From assembly GCA_038244055.1 (NCBI GenBank), contig JBBRTW010000312.1, positions 1 through 8,661 of the forward strand: 8,661 nt of DNA, given 5' to 3'. The notes below the pieces were generated by a model. The model saw only the letters and a program-made list of their open reading frames with translations. It did not search any database and was not told the origin of the DNA. Shown here one piece after another: positions 1 through 5,720 of this stretch. The position numbers and the translations under genes are program-made. This stretch comes from DASPKW01 sp038244055. GTDB taxonomy: Bacteria > Planctomycetota > Phycisphaerae > Tepidisphaerales > Tepidisphaeraceae. Positions within the stretch are counted from its first letter, which is position 1; the number at the start of each line of letters is the position of its first letter.

Positions 1-2
1 AT

Positions 3-191
3 GGCGCGCTTAAGTACCTGAAATATGAACTGGAGCGTCGCCAGGATGAAAAACAATTGGCCGGTATCCGGCGTATAAGTCAGGATGGAACAACCGCTTC
101 CGAACAGGAAGCGGCGTGGGCTGAGTTTGTCAAAAACAACCGGGCTGTTGATCCGCGTCGGCTGGGGCCGGTGCGGCGGTCGGGTTTATAG
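3..191 (+). CDS. C-terminal fragment of upstream gene, probably DNA primase (DnaG)
   Basis: An open frame runs in from the left edge and stops at TAG 189-191, giving 62 residues. The fragment begins GALKYLKYELERRQDEKQLA and ends with a basic RRLGPVRRSGL tail. It is highly charged and predicted helical. The 'leucine-tyrosine-rich helix, then ER/DEK' pattern resembles the C-terminal helicase-interaction region of some DnaG primases, which is poorly conserved. The main support is position: dnaG directly precedes rpoD in many bacteria, and here the fragment is on the same strand about 170 bases before the preferred rpoD start. There is no clear terminator between them, so co-transcription is plausible. 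The zinc-finger and TOPRIM domains that would prove DnaG lie outside the window, so the product name is inference. The reading frame is convincing; the identity is moderate. Confidence 0.45.
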   Translation, partial: GALKYLKYELERRQDEKQLAGIRRISQDGTTASEQEAAWAEFVKNNRAVDPRRLGPVRRSGL

Positions 192-212
192 CGGGCCAGG
201 GTCGCCTGCGCA

Positions 213-233
213 TCGTCTTTTGCGTTAAGACGA
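213..233 (+). other. Stem-loop in the dnaG-rpoD gap
   Basis: TCGTCTT (213-219) and AAGACGA (227-233) form a perfect 7-bp stem around the loop TTGCGTT. No T-run follows, so it is not a standard intrinsic terminator. It could be an mRNA processing or stabilising hairpin between the two cistrons, or chance. It lies outside rpoD whichever start codon is used. The rest of the gap shows no convincing promoter. Confidence 0.25.
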
Positions 234-348
234 GTGCGGGCGGGGTGTTGGCCGCATGGGATTGGGAGCCGTCACGTTACAGGGACCGGGAACTTCCCCG
301 GTGGCCTTGGCCTGGCGCGATTCTCGATTCGTCGTTGTGAGCGTGTTT

Positions 349-355
349 AAGGCGG
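349..355 (+). promoter_or_regulatory. Ribosome binding site favouring the rpoD start at 364
   Basis: AAGGCGG lies 8 bases before the ATG at 364. The earlier in-frame ATG at 256 has only a loosely G-rich stretch upstream, and the later ATG at 445 has only a weak AGGTG. This site is the reason for choosing 364. Confidence 0.45.
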
Positions 356-363
356 TCTGCGAA

Positions 364-2259
364 ATGCCAGAGTCAAAGAATATTGTAAGGCAGGCCCCAC
401 CGGCCGTCGCCTTGCGCGGTGGTCGGATTGCGGGCACAGGTGCGATGTCGATCGACAGTCCCTTGATCGGGTCTGGGTCAGCCGAAGAGGTCGTGATTCG
501 GGTCACGGCGCTGCTGGACCTGGGCAAGACCCGGGGCTATCTGACTTACGAGGAACTCAACGAAAAACTGCCGGATGAGGTGGTCTCGCCGGAAAAGCTG
601 GATTCGCTTTTGATGACGATCGACGAGATGGGCATCAAGCTCATCGACGAGATGGACATCGGCGAGTTCACCAAAGGCCCCAAGCGGCCGACGCCGGAGA
701 ATAAAATCCCGACGGTCACGGCCATCCCCGCCGCGCTCTCCAAGCGCGATGCCGGAAGGATCGCCCGGCAGGCGGCGCGCGATGCCGAAGAGCCGCCCGC
801 GGAGCCCAAGGAGGAGGATGAAGAGGAGATCGACCTCAATCTTGAGGAAGAACTGGCCGAGGCCTCGACCAAGCGGATCGATGATCCGGTGCGCATGTAT
901 CTCACGCAGATGGGTGAGATCCCCCTGCTGACGCGCGAGCAGGAAATCGGCCTGGCCAAGAAAATCGAAATCACCCGCAAGATTTTCCGTAGCCGCGTGC
1001 TGGAGAGCGACTACTGCCTGCAGCAGGCGGTGGAGATTCTGCAGCAGGTCGATGAGGGCGACCTGCCCTTCGACCGGACCATGAAAATCAGCACGGCCGA
1101 GGATCAGGCGGATAAAGCCACCATCGGCCAGCGCATCCCCATGAACCTGGGCTCGGTGCGCACCATGCTGGAGCGCAACCGCAACGATTGGGATGCCTTG
1201 CGGCAGAACAAGGTCAAGAAGGACCTGCAGGAAGAAGTGCGGATCGCCATCCGCCGGCGTCGCCGCCGCGCGGTCAAGCTGCTGGAAGAGCTTTCGCTGC
1301 GGACCAGCAAGGTCACGCCGCTGATGAAGAAGCTTTCTTCGATCTCCACGAAAATGGTGGAACTCGAGCAGCGCATCGAGGAACTTGAGAAGGTCAAGAA
1401 CCCCGGCGAGGATCTCGAAGTCTGCAAGCAGGAATGCGAAGGCCTAGAAGACCTGGTGCTGGAAAACGCCCAGGACCTGCGCAAGCGCGTCCTGACGATC
1501 CGGAAGATCTACTACAAATACGAAGACGCCAAGCGCAAACTGAGCGGCGGCAACCTGCGGCTGGTCGTTTCCATCGCCAAGAAATACCGCAATCGCGGGC
1601 TTTCCTTCCTCGATATCATCCAGGAAGGCAATACCGGCTTGATGCGCGCGGTCGATAAGTACGAATACCGCCGCGGGTACAAGTTCAGCACTTACGCCAC
1701 CTGGTGGATTCGCCAGGCGATCACGCGGGCCATCGCGGATCATGCCCGGACGATTCGCATCCCCGTCCACATGATCGAGACGATGAGCAAGCTGCGCAAC
1801 ATCAGCAAGCAGCTCATCCAGGAGCTCGGCCGCGAGCCCACGATCGAGGAAATCGCCAAGCGGGCGAAGATGAGCGTGAGCGAGACCCGGCGCGTGCTGA
1901 AGATCAGCCGCCACCCGATCTCGCTGGATCGGCCGGTCGGCGAGTCCGAAGATTCTTACTTCGGCGATTTCATCGAGGACGAGAAGGCCGAGAATCCGGT
2001 CGAGAGCGCGACTCAGGAAATGCTCAAGGACAAGATCGAGCAGGTCCTCAAGACGCTGACGTATCGCGAGCGCGAAATCATCAAGCTGCGCTACGGCATC
2101 GGCGATGGCTACACCTACACGCTCGAAGAAGTCGGCCGAATCTTCAAAGTGACCCGCGAGCGCGTGCGGCAGGTTGAAGCCAAGGCGATCCGCAAGCTGC
2201 AGCACCCGGTGCGGGCGCGGAAGCTGGAAGGGTTTTTGCCGGGGAGCGTGATTCGGTAA
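364..2259 (+). CDS. rpoD: RNA polymerase primary sigma factor RpoD (sigma-70/SigA, group 1)
   Basis: This is the housekeeping sigma factor. It binds core RNA polymerase, recognises -35 and -10 promoter elements and melts DNA at most promoters. From the ATG at 364 it has 631 residues. Domain order is complete: region 1.1 (about 40-98, including DLGKTRGYLTYEELNEKLP), an acidic linker (about 140-165), region 1.2 (173-200, DDPVRMYLTQMGEIPLLTRE), a non-conserved charged helical insert of about 190 residues, then region 2 (393-472). Region 2 holds the core-binding and -10/melting residues FLDIIQEGNTGLMRAVDKYE and FSTYATWWIRQAI. Region 3 is about 472-549 and region 4 about 554-620, with the -35-binding helix-turn-helix VTRERVRQVEAKAIRKL. 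Regions 1.1 and 1.2 together mark it as group 1, not an alternative sigma. The in-frame ATG at 256 would add 36 residues unlike region 1.1; ATG 445 would start close to it. The insert contains six consecutive arginines. A strong terminator follows. Confidence 0.97.
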   Translation: MPESKNIVRQAPPAVALRGGRIAGTGAMSIDSPLIGSGSAEEVVIRVTALLDLGKTRGYLTYEELNEKLPDEVVSPEKLDSLLMTIDEMGIKLIDEMDIGEFTKGPKRPTPENKIPTVTAIPAALSKRDAGRIARQAARDAEEPPAEPKEEDEEEIDLNLEEELAEASTKRIDDPVRMYLTQMGEIPLLTREQEIGLAKKIEITRKIFRSRVLESDYCLQQAVEILQQVDEGDLPFDRTMKISTAEDQADKATIGQRIPMNLGSVRTMLERNRNDWDALRQNKVKKDLQEEVRIAIRRRRRRAVKLLEELSLRTSKVTPLMKKLSSISTKMVELEQRIEELEKVKNPGEDLEVCKQECEGLEDLVLENAQDLRKRVLTIRKIYYKYEDAKRKLSGGNLRLVVSIAKKYRNRGLSFLDIIQEGNTGLMRAVDKYEYRRGYKFSTYATWWIRQAITRAIADHARTIRIPVHMIETMSKLRNISKQLIQELGREPTIEEIAKRAKMSVSETRRVLKISRHPISLDRPVGESEDSYFGDFIEDEKAENPVESATQEMLKDKIEQVLKTLTYREREIIKLRYGIGDGYTYTLEEVGRIFKVTRERVRQVEAKAIRKLQHPVRARKLEGFLPGSVIR

Positions 2260-2286
2260 AGCTGCCTTGAATCAGTAGGGATTTCC

Positions 2287-2315
2287 GAGGGTGCCCATCG
2301 CGGGCACCCTCTTTT
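2287..2315 (+). terminator. Intrinsic terminator of rpoD
   Basis: GAGGGTGCCC (2287-2296) and GGGCACCCTC (2302-2311) form a perfect 10-bp GC-rich stem with a 5-base loop, followed at once by TTTT (2312-2315). It begins 27 bases after the rpoD stop. There is no T-run on the opposite strand, so it acts mainly in the plus direction. Confidence 0.9.
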
Positions 2316-2357
2316 GTCTGAAATCGCGGAGGAGTATTTGGAGTGTGGGCCGTGCTT

Positions 2358-2378
2358 ACACGGGCAGGATGCCCGTGT
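2358..2378. repeat. Intergenic palindrome, possible dispersed repeat or terminator of the minus-strand gene
   Basis: ACACGGGC (2358-2365) and GCCCGTGT (2371-2378) form a perfect 8-bp stem around the 5-base loop AGGAT. It begins 12 bases beyond the stop codon of the minus-strand Sel1/PDZ gene (stop at 2391-2393). It could serve as that gene's transcript end, but no T-run follows on the minus strand. Its shape, with complementary arms around a short asymmetric loop, is like that of repetitive extragenic palindromes. Only one copy is in the window, so repeat status is inference. Confidence 0.45.
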
Positions 2379-2390
2379 TACGGGTAGGCG

Positions 2391-3509
2391 CTATTTCACC
2401 GCCTCGCGCGGCATGGCGATCTGCATGTTCTCCTCGCCGCGCTTGAAAGCCATGGAAATGTTGCTCCCTTCGACGCCGTTGAGCAGCGCCTGGATTTGTT
2501 CGAGTCTCAGGCCGGCAGTCGCCTTCTTGTCCACCTCAACCAGCACATCGCCCGGTTTGATGCCCACCTCGGCGGCTTTGGAACCGGCGACGACCGATTT
2601 GACCACCGCCTTGCCATCGATCACCTCCAGCGCCATGGGAATCGTGCCGGGCTTTTCGGCGAAGGCTTTGGCGGCCTTCTGCCTTTCGCGCTGGGCCTTG
2701 AGATCGGCCAGCCGGGCTTCGACCTGTTTGCGCTCATCAGCCGTCAGCTTGCCGGAAAGTCGCTCGGCGTCCTTGGCGGCGGTGGGTTCGGAGGAGAGCA
2801 TCAGCCAGGCGATGCCTTCGACCCGGTCAACGGGAATTCCGCCGCCATTGAGCAGCGATGCGCCGGCGTTCTGGGCGGCGATGCTGTCACCCAGCAGCGC
2901 GGCCTTCTTAAACAGATCGAACGCCTTGTTGGGATCTTTGGCGACGCCCATTCCATCGCGATAGGAGACGCCGAGATTGGCCATCGCCGATACCGAGCCG
3001 GCGGCCGCCGCATGCTCGTAGAATTTGTTGGCCTGGGACTGGTCCGGTTCGCAGCCCCAGCCATGTTCGTGCATCAGCGCCCCGACGTAGAATGCATGGG
3101 CCTGATTCTGCGCGATGAGCGGATTGAGCTGTGCCCAGGCGGCGGCGTAGTCCTTTTTGTCGATCAGTTCGCCGACAAAGCTGAAGGGGTCCCAGGTCTT
3201 GCGCTTGACGGGCTTGGTGGTCTTCCCGCTGGTGAAAGTGCCGGCCTCGCCTTCGATGGCGATGGAAAAATCGAAGGCTTTGTCGCCAAACTGGAACTGG
3301 CCTTTGATCGTGTCATCGACGACTTTGGCCTTGGAGAAGGGCAAAACCCGCCCCGCCTGATCGATCTGGCCGGTATAGGTTCCATGGCAGTCGTAAACGA
3401 GAATCGTCAGTCCATCGCCAACCCAGATGCCGGTGTACTCATCGGCGCGGGCGGCTAAGCAGAAGAGGGAAATCACGGTGGCAAGAATCAGCCGAAGAGA
3501 TCGAATCAT
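2391..3509 (-). CDS. Exported Sel1-repeat protein with C-terminal PDZ domain
   Basis: From the ATG at 3509 this is 372 residues. An AGGAG ribosome site lies 6 bases upstream and the product begins with a signal peptide (MIRSLRLILATVISLFCLAA, cleavage after ARA near residue 22). An upstream in-frame ATG at 3545 would bury the signal sequence and is rejected. After the signal come a beta-rich domain (about 24-105, starting YTGIWVGDGLTILV), Sel1-like TPR-type repeats (about 137-245, for example NLGVSYRDGMGVAKDPNKAF), a charged helix (about 250-285), and a PDZ domain (about 292-368, containing KAAEVGIKPGDVLVEVDKKA). No protease or other catalytic motif was seen. The family suggests a periplasmic scaffold binding peptides or partner proteins; substrate and pathway are unknown. 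It is transcribed divergently from the small lipoprotein gene and probably alone. Confidence 0.9.
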   Translation of the reverse strand: MIRSLRLILATVISLFCLAARADEYTGIWVGDGLTILVYDCHGTYTGQIDQAGRVLPFSKAKVVDDTIKGQFQFGDKAFDFSIAIEGEAGTFTSGKTTKPVKRKTWDPFSFVGELIDKKDYAAAWAQLNPLIAQNQAHAFYVGALMHEHGWGCEPDQSQANKFYEHAAAAGSVSAMANLGVSYRDGMGVAKDPNKAFDLFKKAALLGDSIAAQNAGASLLNGGGIPVDRVEGIAWLMLSSEPTAAKDAERLSGKLTADERKQVEARLADLKAQRERQKAAKAFAEKPGTIPMALEVIDGKAVVKSVVAGSKAAEVGIKPGDVLVEVDKKATAGLRLEQIQALLNGVEGSNISMAFKRGEENMQIAMPREAVK

Positions 3510-3515
3510 GCGCTG

Positions 3516-3520
3516 CTCCT
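3516..3520 (-). promoter_or_regulatory. Ribosome binding site of the Sel1/PDZ gene
   Basis: Read on the minus strand, AGGAG sits 6 bases before the ATG at 3509. It decides this start over the longer frame from 3545, and agrees with a signal peptide starting exactly here. Confidence 0.75.
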
Positions 3521-3567
3521 GTTCACGGTCAAAAATCCGGGCCATCGGGCGGTTGACGTGCCCCTAG

Positions 3568-3596
3568 AGCAAACCCCTTTCCGGGGGAATTGTCAA
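3568..3596 (-). promoter_or_regulatory. Putative sigma-70 promoter for the Sel1/PDZ gene
   Basis: On the minus strand a perfect TTGACA (3596-3591) is followed after 17 bases by TTTGCT (3573-3568), which matches the -10 consensus at three of six positions. It lies about 60 bases before the start codon at 3509. The -35 is strong and the -10 weak, so the call is moderate. Confidence 0.45.
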
Positions 3597-3629
3597 TCTT
3601 TTTCTGGCTGTCACAACCAAGGGGCCACT

Positions 3630-3659
3630 TTGACAAATGATTGGCAGACTGGGTAGATT
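3630..3659 (+). promoter_or_regulatory. Putative sigma-70 promoter for the small lipoprotein gene
   Basis: A perfect TTGACA (3630-3635) is followed after an 18-base spacer by TAGATT (3654-3659), four of six matches to TATAAT. It lies about 50 bases before the ATG at 3711. It is back to back with the minus-strand TTGACA at 3591-3596. The surrounding TTGTCAA and TTGACAA form an inverted pair. Confidence 0.6.
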
Positions 3660-3696
3660 ACTGGCGTTCGTGAGTGCACCATGGAATCTTCAGCAC

Positions 3697-3703
3697 AGGA
3701 AGG
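3697..3703 (+). promoter_or_regulatory. Ribosome binding site of the small lipoprotein gene
   Basis: AGGAAGG lies 7 bases before the ATG at 3711. It is a strong Shine-Dalgarno match and favours this start over the in-frame ATG at 3681. Confidence 0.75.
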
Positions 3704-3710
3704 CCGAGTT

Positions 3711-3917
3711 ATGAGGAAGCTGGCACTTTGGGTCGTGGCGGTCGGAGGCATTTTGAGCCTCGGCAGCGGGTGTGCATCCAACGCCTATACCGGGGGCGAG
3801 AATTTCAGCCGAATCCTTCGATCCTGGGATTACGAGGGCAAGCAGGCTGTGGATGATATCAACTACGAATTGATACTCTATCCGCCCAGCCATTCCACGT
3901 TATGGAACCTGCGCTGA
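3711..3917 (+). CDS. Small putative lipoprotein, 68 residues
   Basis: I do not recognise a named family. The product starts MRKLALWVVAVGGILSLGSG with a basic N-terminus and a hydrophobic stretch, then Cys22 in LGSGC, a slightly atypical lipobox with Gly at -3. This suggests lipidation and attachment to a membrane after cleavage before the cysteine. The mature part is only about 47 residues. It has a polar first half (ASNAYTGGENFSRI) and an aromatic second half (WDYEGKQAVDDINYE, then YPPSHSTLWNLR at the end), with no enzyme motif. The gene is real because it has its own sigma-70-like promoter, a strong ribosome site and an intrinsic terminator, making a compact single-gene unit. A possible role is structural or envelope-associated, but the sequence does not show which. 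The in-frame ATG at 3681 lacks a comparable ribosome site. Confidence 0.8.
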   Translation: MRKLALWVVAVGGILSLGSGCASNAYTGGENFSRILRSWDYEGKQAVDDINYELILYPPSHSTLWNLR

Positions 3918-3954
3918 ATACAGCCGGCGTTCGCTAATACGATCAACGAAATCG

Positions 3955-3994
3955 ACGGACCTCAGGGCGAATCAGGCCCGGCGGGTCCGTTTTT
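3955..3994 (+). terminator. Intrinsic terminator of the small lipoprotein gene
   Basis: ACGGACC (3955-3961) pairs with GGTCCGT (3984-3990). Inside it GGGC (3965-3968) can pair with GCCC, extending the hairpin. A run of five Ts (3990-3994) follows. It lies 37 bases after the stop codon. Confidence 0.8.
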
Positions 3995-4128
3995 CTTGCG
4001 CATGGGTTGCATGGGGAAGGGGATGCGCCACGATAGAGTGGTCTGGCGCTCGCGCTCGTGCGCTGCGCTCAACGTACCACCCGACCCGATGTAACGTCCC
4101 TGACACCTCGATTTTCCCTCCTGTCGCA

Positions 4129-5613
4129 TTGCACCGATTCAACACCAACGTGGTCCGCCGACTCCTCACCTTTCGAACGCGACACCAGCCGATGATGGCC
4201 CGGCTGTCTTACCGGTACGAGATGCGGGCGGCGCTGACTTTCCCGCTGGCGGCCTCGCTGGCGGAAGGGTCGTTCACATCCGTTGTGGCAGCCAAAAATT
4301 TCGGGGCCTCCATCATCCTCATGAGCGTGATCGCGGCCGCCCCGATGTTCGGCAACATCATTGCCATGATGTGGTCGGAAATCGCCATCGGCCGGCGCAA
4401 GGTGCCACTGGTAAACATGCTCCAGGGCGGCGTGGTGCTGATGATCGCTTCGGTGGCGCTGGATGTGCTCCTGCCGCCGGCCTGGGCGGGGTGGATCTTC
4501 GCCTCGCAGATCGTGGCGGCGCGATTGCTGGCCAGCGGCATCACCACCATCCGCGCCGCCATCTGGCGGGCGAATTATCCGCGCACCCTGCGCGGGCACG
4601 TGGTCAGCCGGATATCGACGGTATCGACGGCCGTGCTGGCGGCCACGACTCTGGTCGGCAGCCGCCTGCTGGATCACGATGCTTGGGCCTATGTGTATTT
4701 GTATCCCTCGGCCGCCATGCTGGGGGTGATTGGAATCTGGCAGTTCTCCAAGATCCGCGTGCGGCAGGAACCGGCCATGTGCCGGCGCGAAGAGGAAATG
4801 CTGGGGCGCGGCTTCGGGCGAATCGCGCCGGCCGCGGAAAAGACGCTGGCGAGCGATTACGTGGCCCGGCCTGAAAATCTATCCGATACCGATGAAGCCA
4901 ACGTGCTGAATTATGTGACCCCCGATCCCGAGCATCGCCAGCCGCGCTGGCTGCGGCGGATGTTTTTGCAGGCGTGGGATGTGCTGCGCCGCGACAAGGA
5001 TTTCCGGGATTATCAGCGCTGGCAATTCCTCTCGGGAATGTCCTTCATGATGTTCCAGCCGGCGCTGCTCTTCATGGTCAGCCGGCAGATGACCGACCCG
5101 CGCCATGAATACCTGCTGGCGACGACGGTCGTGCAGATCATTCCGATGATTTTTTCGATCGTCTTCGCGCCGCTGTGGGCGCCATTCTTCGACAGAGTGC
5201 ATATTACGAGGTTCCGGGTGGCGCAGATGTCGGTGGCGCTGGGCGTGCATGTGACGATCCTGGCCGGGGCAATCATCGCCTTCAACGTTTCACCGCTCTG
5301 GGGATTGGCCGTGGTGGCGCTGGGGCAGGCGCTGGTGGGAATCTCCAATGGCGCGGGAAACCTGGCGTGGAACCTCGGCCACAACGACTACGCCAGCACC
5401 GAAGATGCCGCCAAGTACATGGCGGTGCATGTCATGCTGACGGGCGTGCGCGGATGCTTAGCGCCGTTTTTCGGGTCGTTCATCTATCAGGCGCTGGGAG
5501 GCCGCGGATATCTGCTGTTCGTGATTTCAGGGGCGACCTGCCTGGTTTCGCTACTGGGATTTAGGAGCATGGCGAAGCGAGCGCCGGCGAAGCATGCGGT
5601 GCCGGCCCAGTAG
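4129..5613 (+). CDS. Major facilitator superfamily (MFS) transporter
   Basis: This is an inner-membrane permease, probably a secondary transporter; the substrate cannot be told. From the TTG at 4129 it has 494 residues. Twelve hydrophobic segments are visible at about 35-55, 62-82, 93-114, 120-140, 163-182, 187-207, 299-318, 328-351, 365-386, 389-411, 434-455 and 460-479, in the 6+6 MFS pattern. GRRK after segment 2 and DRVHITRFR after segment 8 sit where MFS motif A and its repeat are found, but both are degenerate. The central loop (about 208-298) is long, hydrophilic and charged. A distinctive stretch around 405-430 (NGAGNLAWNLGHNDYAS) may be a family signature. The start is uncertain: TTG 4129, GTG 4150 and ATG 4192 are all in frame, and none has a clear ribosome site. 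It follows the lipoprotein terminator, so it needs its own promoter, which I could not locate. Confidence 0.85.
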   Translation: MHRFNTNVVRRLLTFRTRHQPMMARLSYRYEMRAALTFPLAASLAEGSFTSVVAAKNFGASIILMSVIAAAPMFGNIIAMMWSEIAIGRRKVPLVNMLQGGVVLMIASVALDVLLPPAWAGWIFASQIVAARLLASGITTIRAAIWRANYPRTLRGHVVSRISTVSTAVLAATTLVGSRLLDHDAWAYVYLYPSAAMLGVIGIWQFSKIRVRQEPAMCRREEEMLGRGFGRIAPAAEKTLASDYVARPENLSDTDEANVLNYVTPDPEHRQPRWLRRMFLQAWDVLRRDKDFRDYQRWQFLSGMSFMMFQPALLFMVSRQMTDPRHEYLLATTVVQIIPMIFSIVFAPLWAPFFDRVHITRFRVAQMSVALGVHVTILAGAIIAFNVSPLWGLAVVALGQALVGISNGAGNLAWNLGHNDYASTEDAAKYMAVHVMLTGVRGCLAPFFGSFIYQALGGRGYLLFVISGATCLVSLLGFRSMAKRAPAKHAVPAQ

Positions 5614-5720
5614 CTCGACATTCCGATGTCGAGTCTCGATGTAGCTTGGAATATCGCGCCTTATCGCAACGGATTACCTGCGGCCGTTCGAGCCGGGTCA
5701 CTCGACATCGGAATGTCGAA
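5614..5720. repeat. Paired hairpins forming a 20-bp inverted repeat between convergent genes
   Basis: Hairpin 1 is CTCGACAT (5614-5621), loop TCCG, ATGTCGAG (5626-5633). Hairpin 2 is TCGACAT (5702-5708), loop CGGA, ATGTCGA (5713-5719). The two are also inverted copies of each other: 5615-5634 is the exact reverse complement of 5700-5719. The first abuts the stop of the MFS gene and the second abuts the stop of the HEAT gene. Each is therefore placed to end or protect one of the convergent transcripts. Neither is followed by a T-run, so they are not classic intrinsic terminators. They could instead be copies of a repetitive palindrome. Confidence 0.75.

Noticed and set aside
256..363. Extended N-terminus of RpoD from ATG 256
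   Set aside because: The extra 36 residues do not look like sigma region 1.1 and no good ribosome site precedes them, whereas AAGGCGG precedes ATG 364. It cannot be fully excluded.
1444..2205. 253-codon open frame opposite rpoD
   Set aside because: It lies entirely inside the most conserved part of rpoD and its sequence is a by-product of codon bias in sigma regions 2 to 4.
2496..3458. 320-codon plus-strand open frame opposite the Sel1/PDZ gene
   Set aside because: Gly- and Arg-rich without domains, while the minus strand encodes a signal peptide, Sel1 repeats and PDZ with a good ribosome site.
3998..4128. Possible hairpin (GCGCAT 3998-4003 with ATGCGC 4023-4028) and weak promoter upstream of the MFS gene
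   Set aside because: The stem is only 6 bp with a 19-base loop, and the candidate TTGCAT has no acceptable -10 box at the right spacing.
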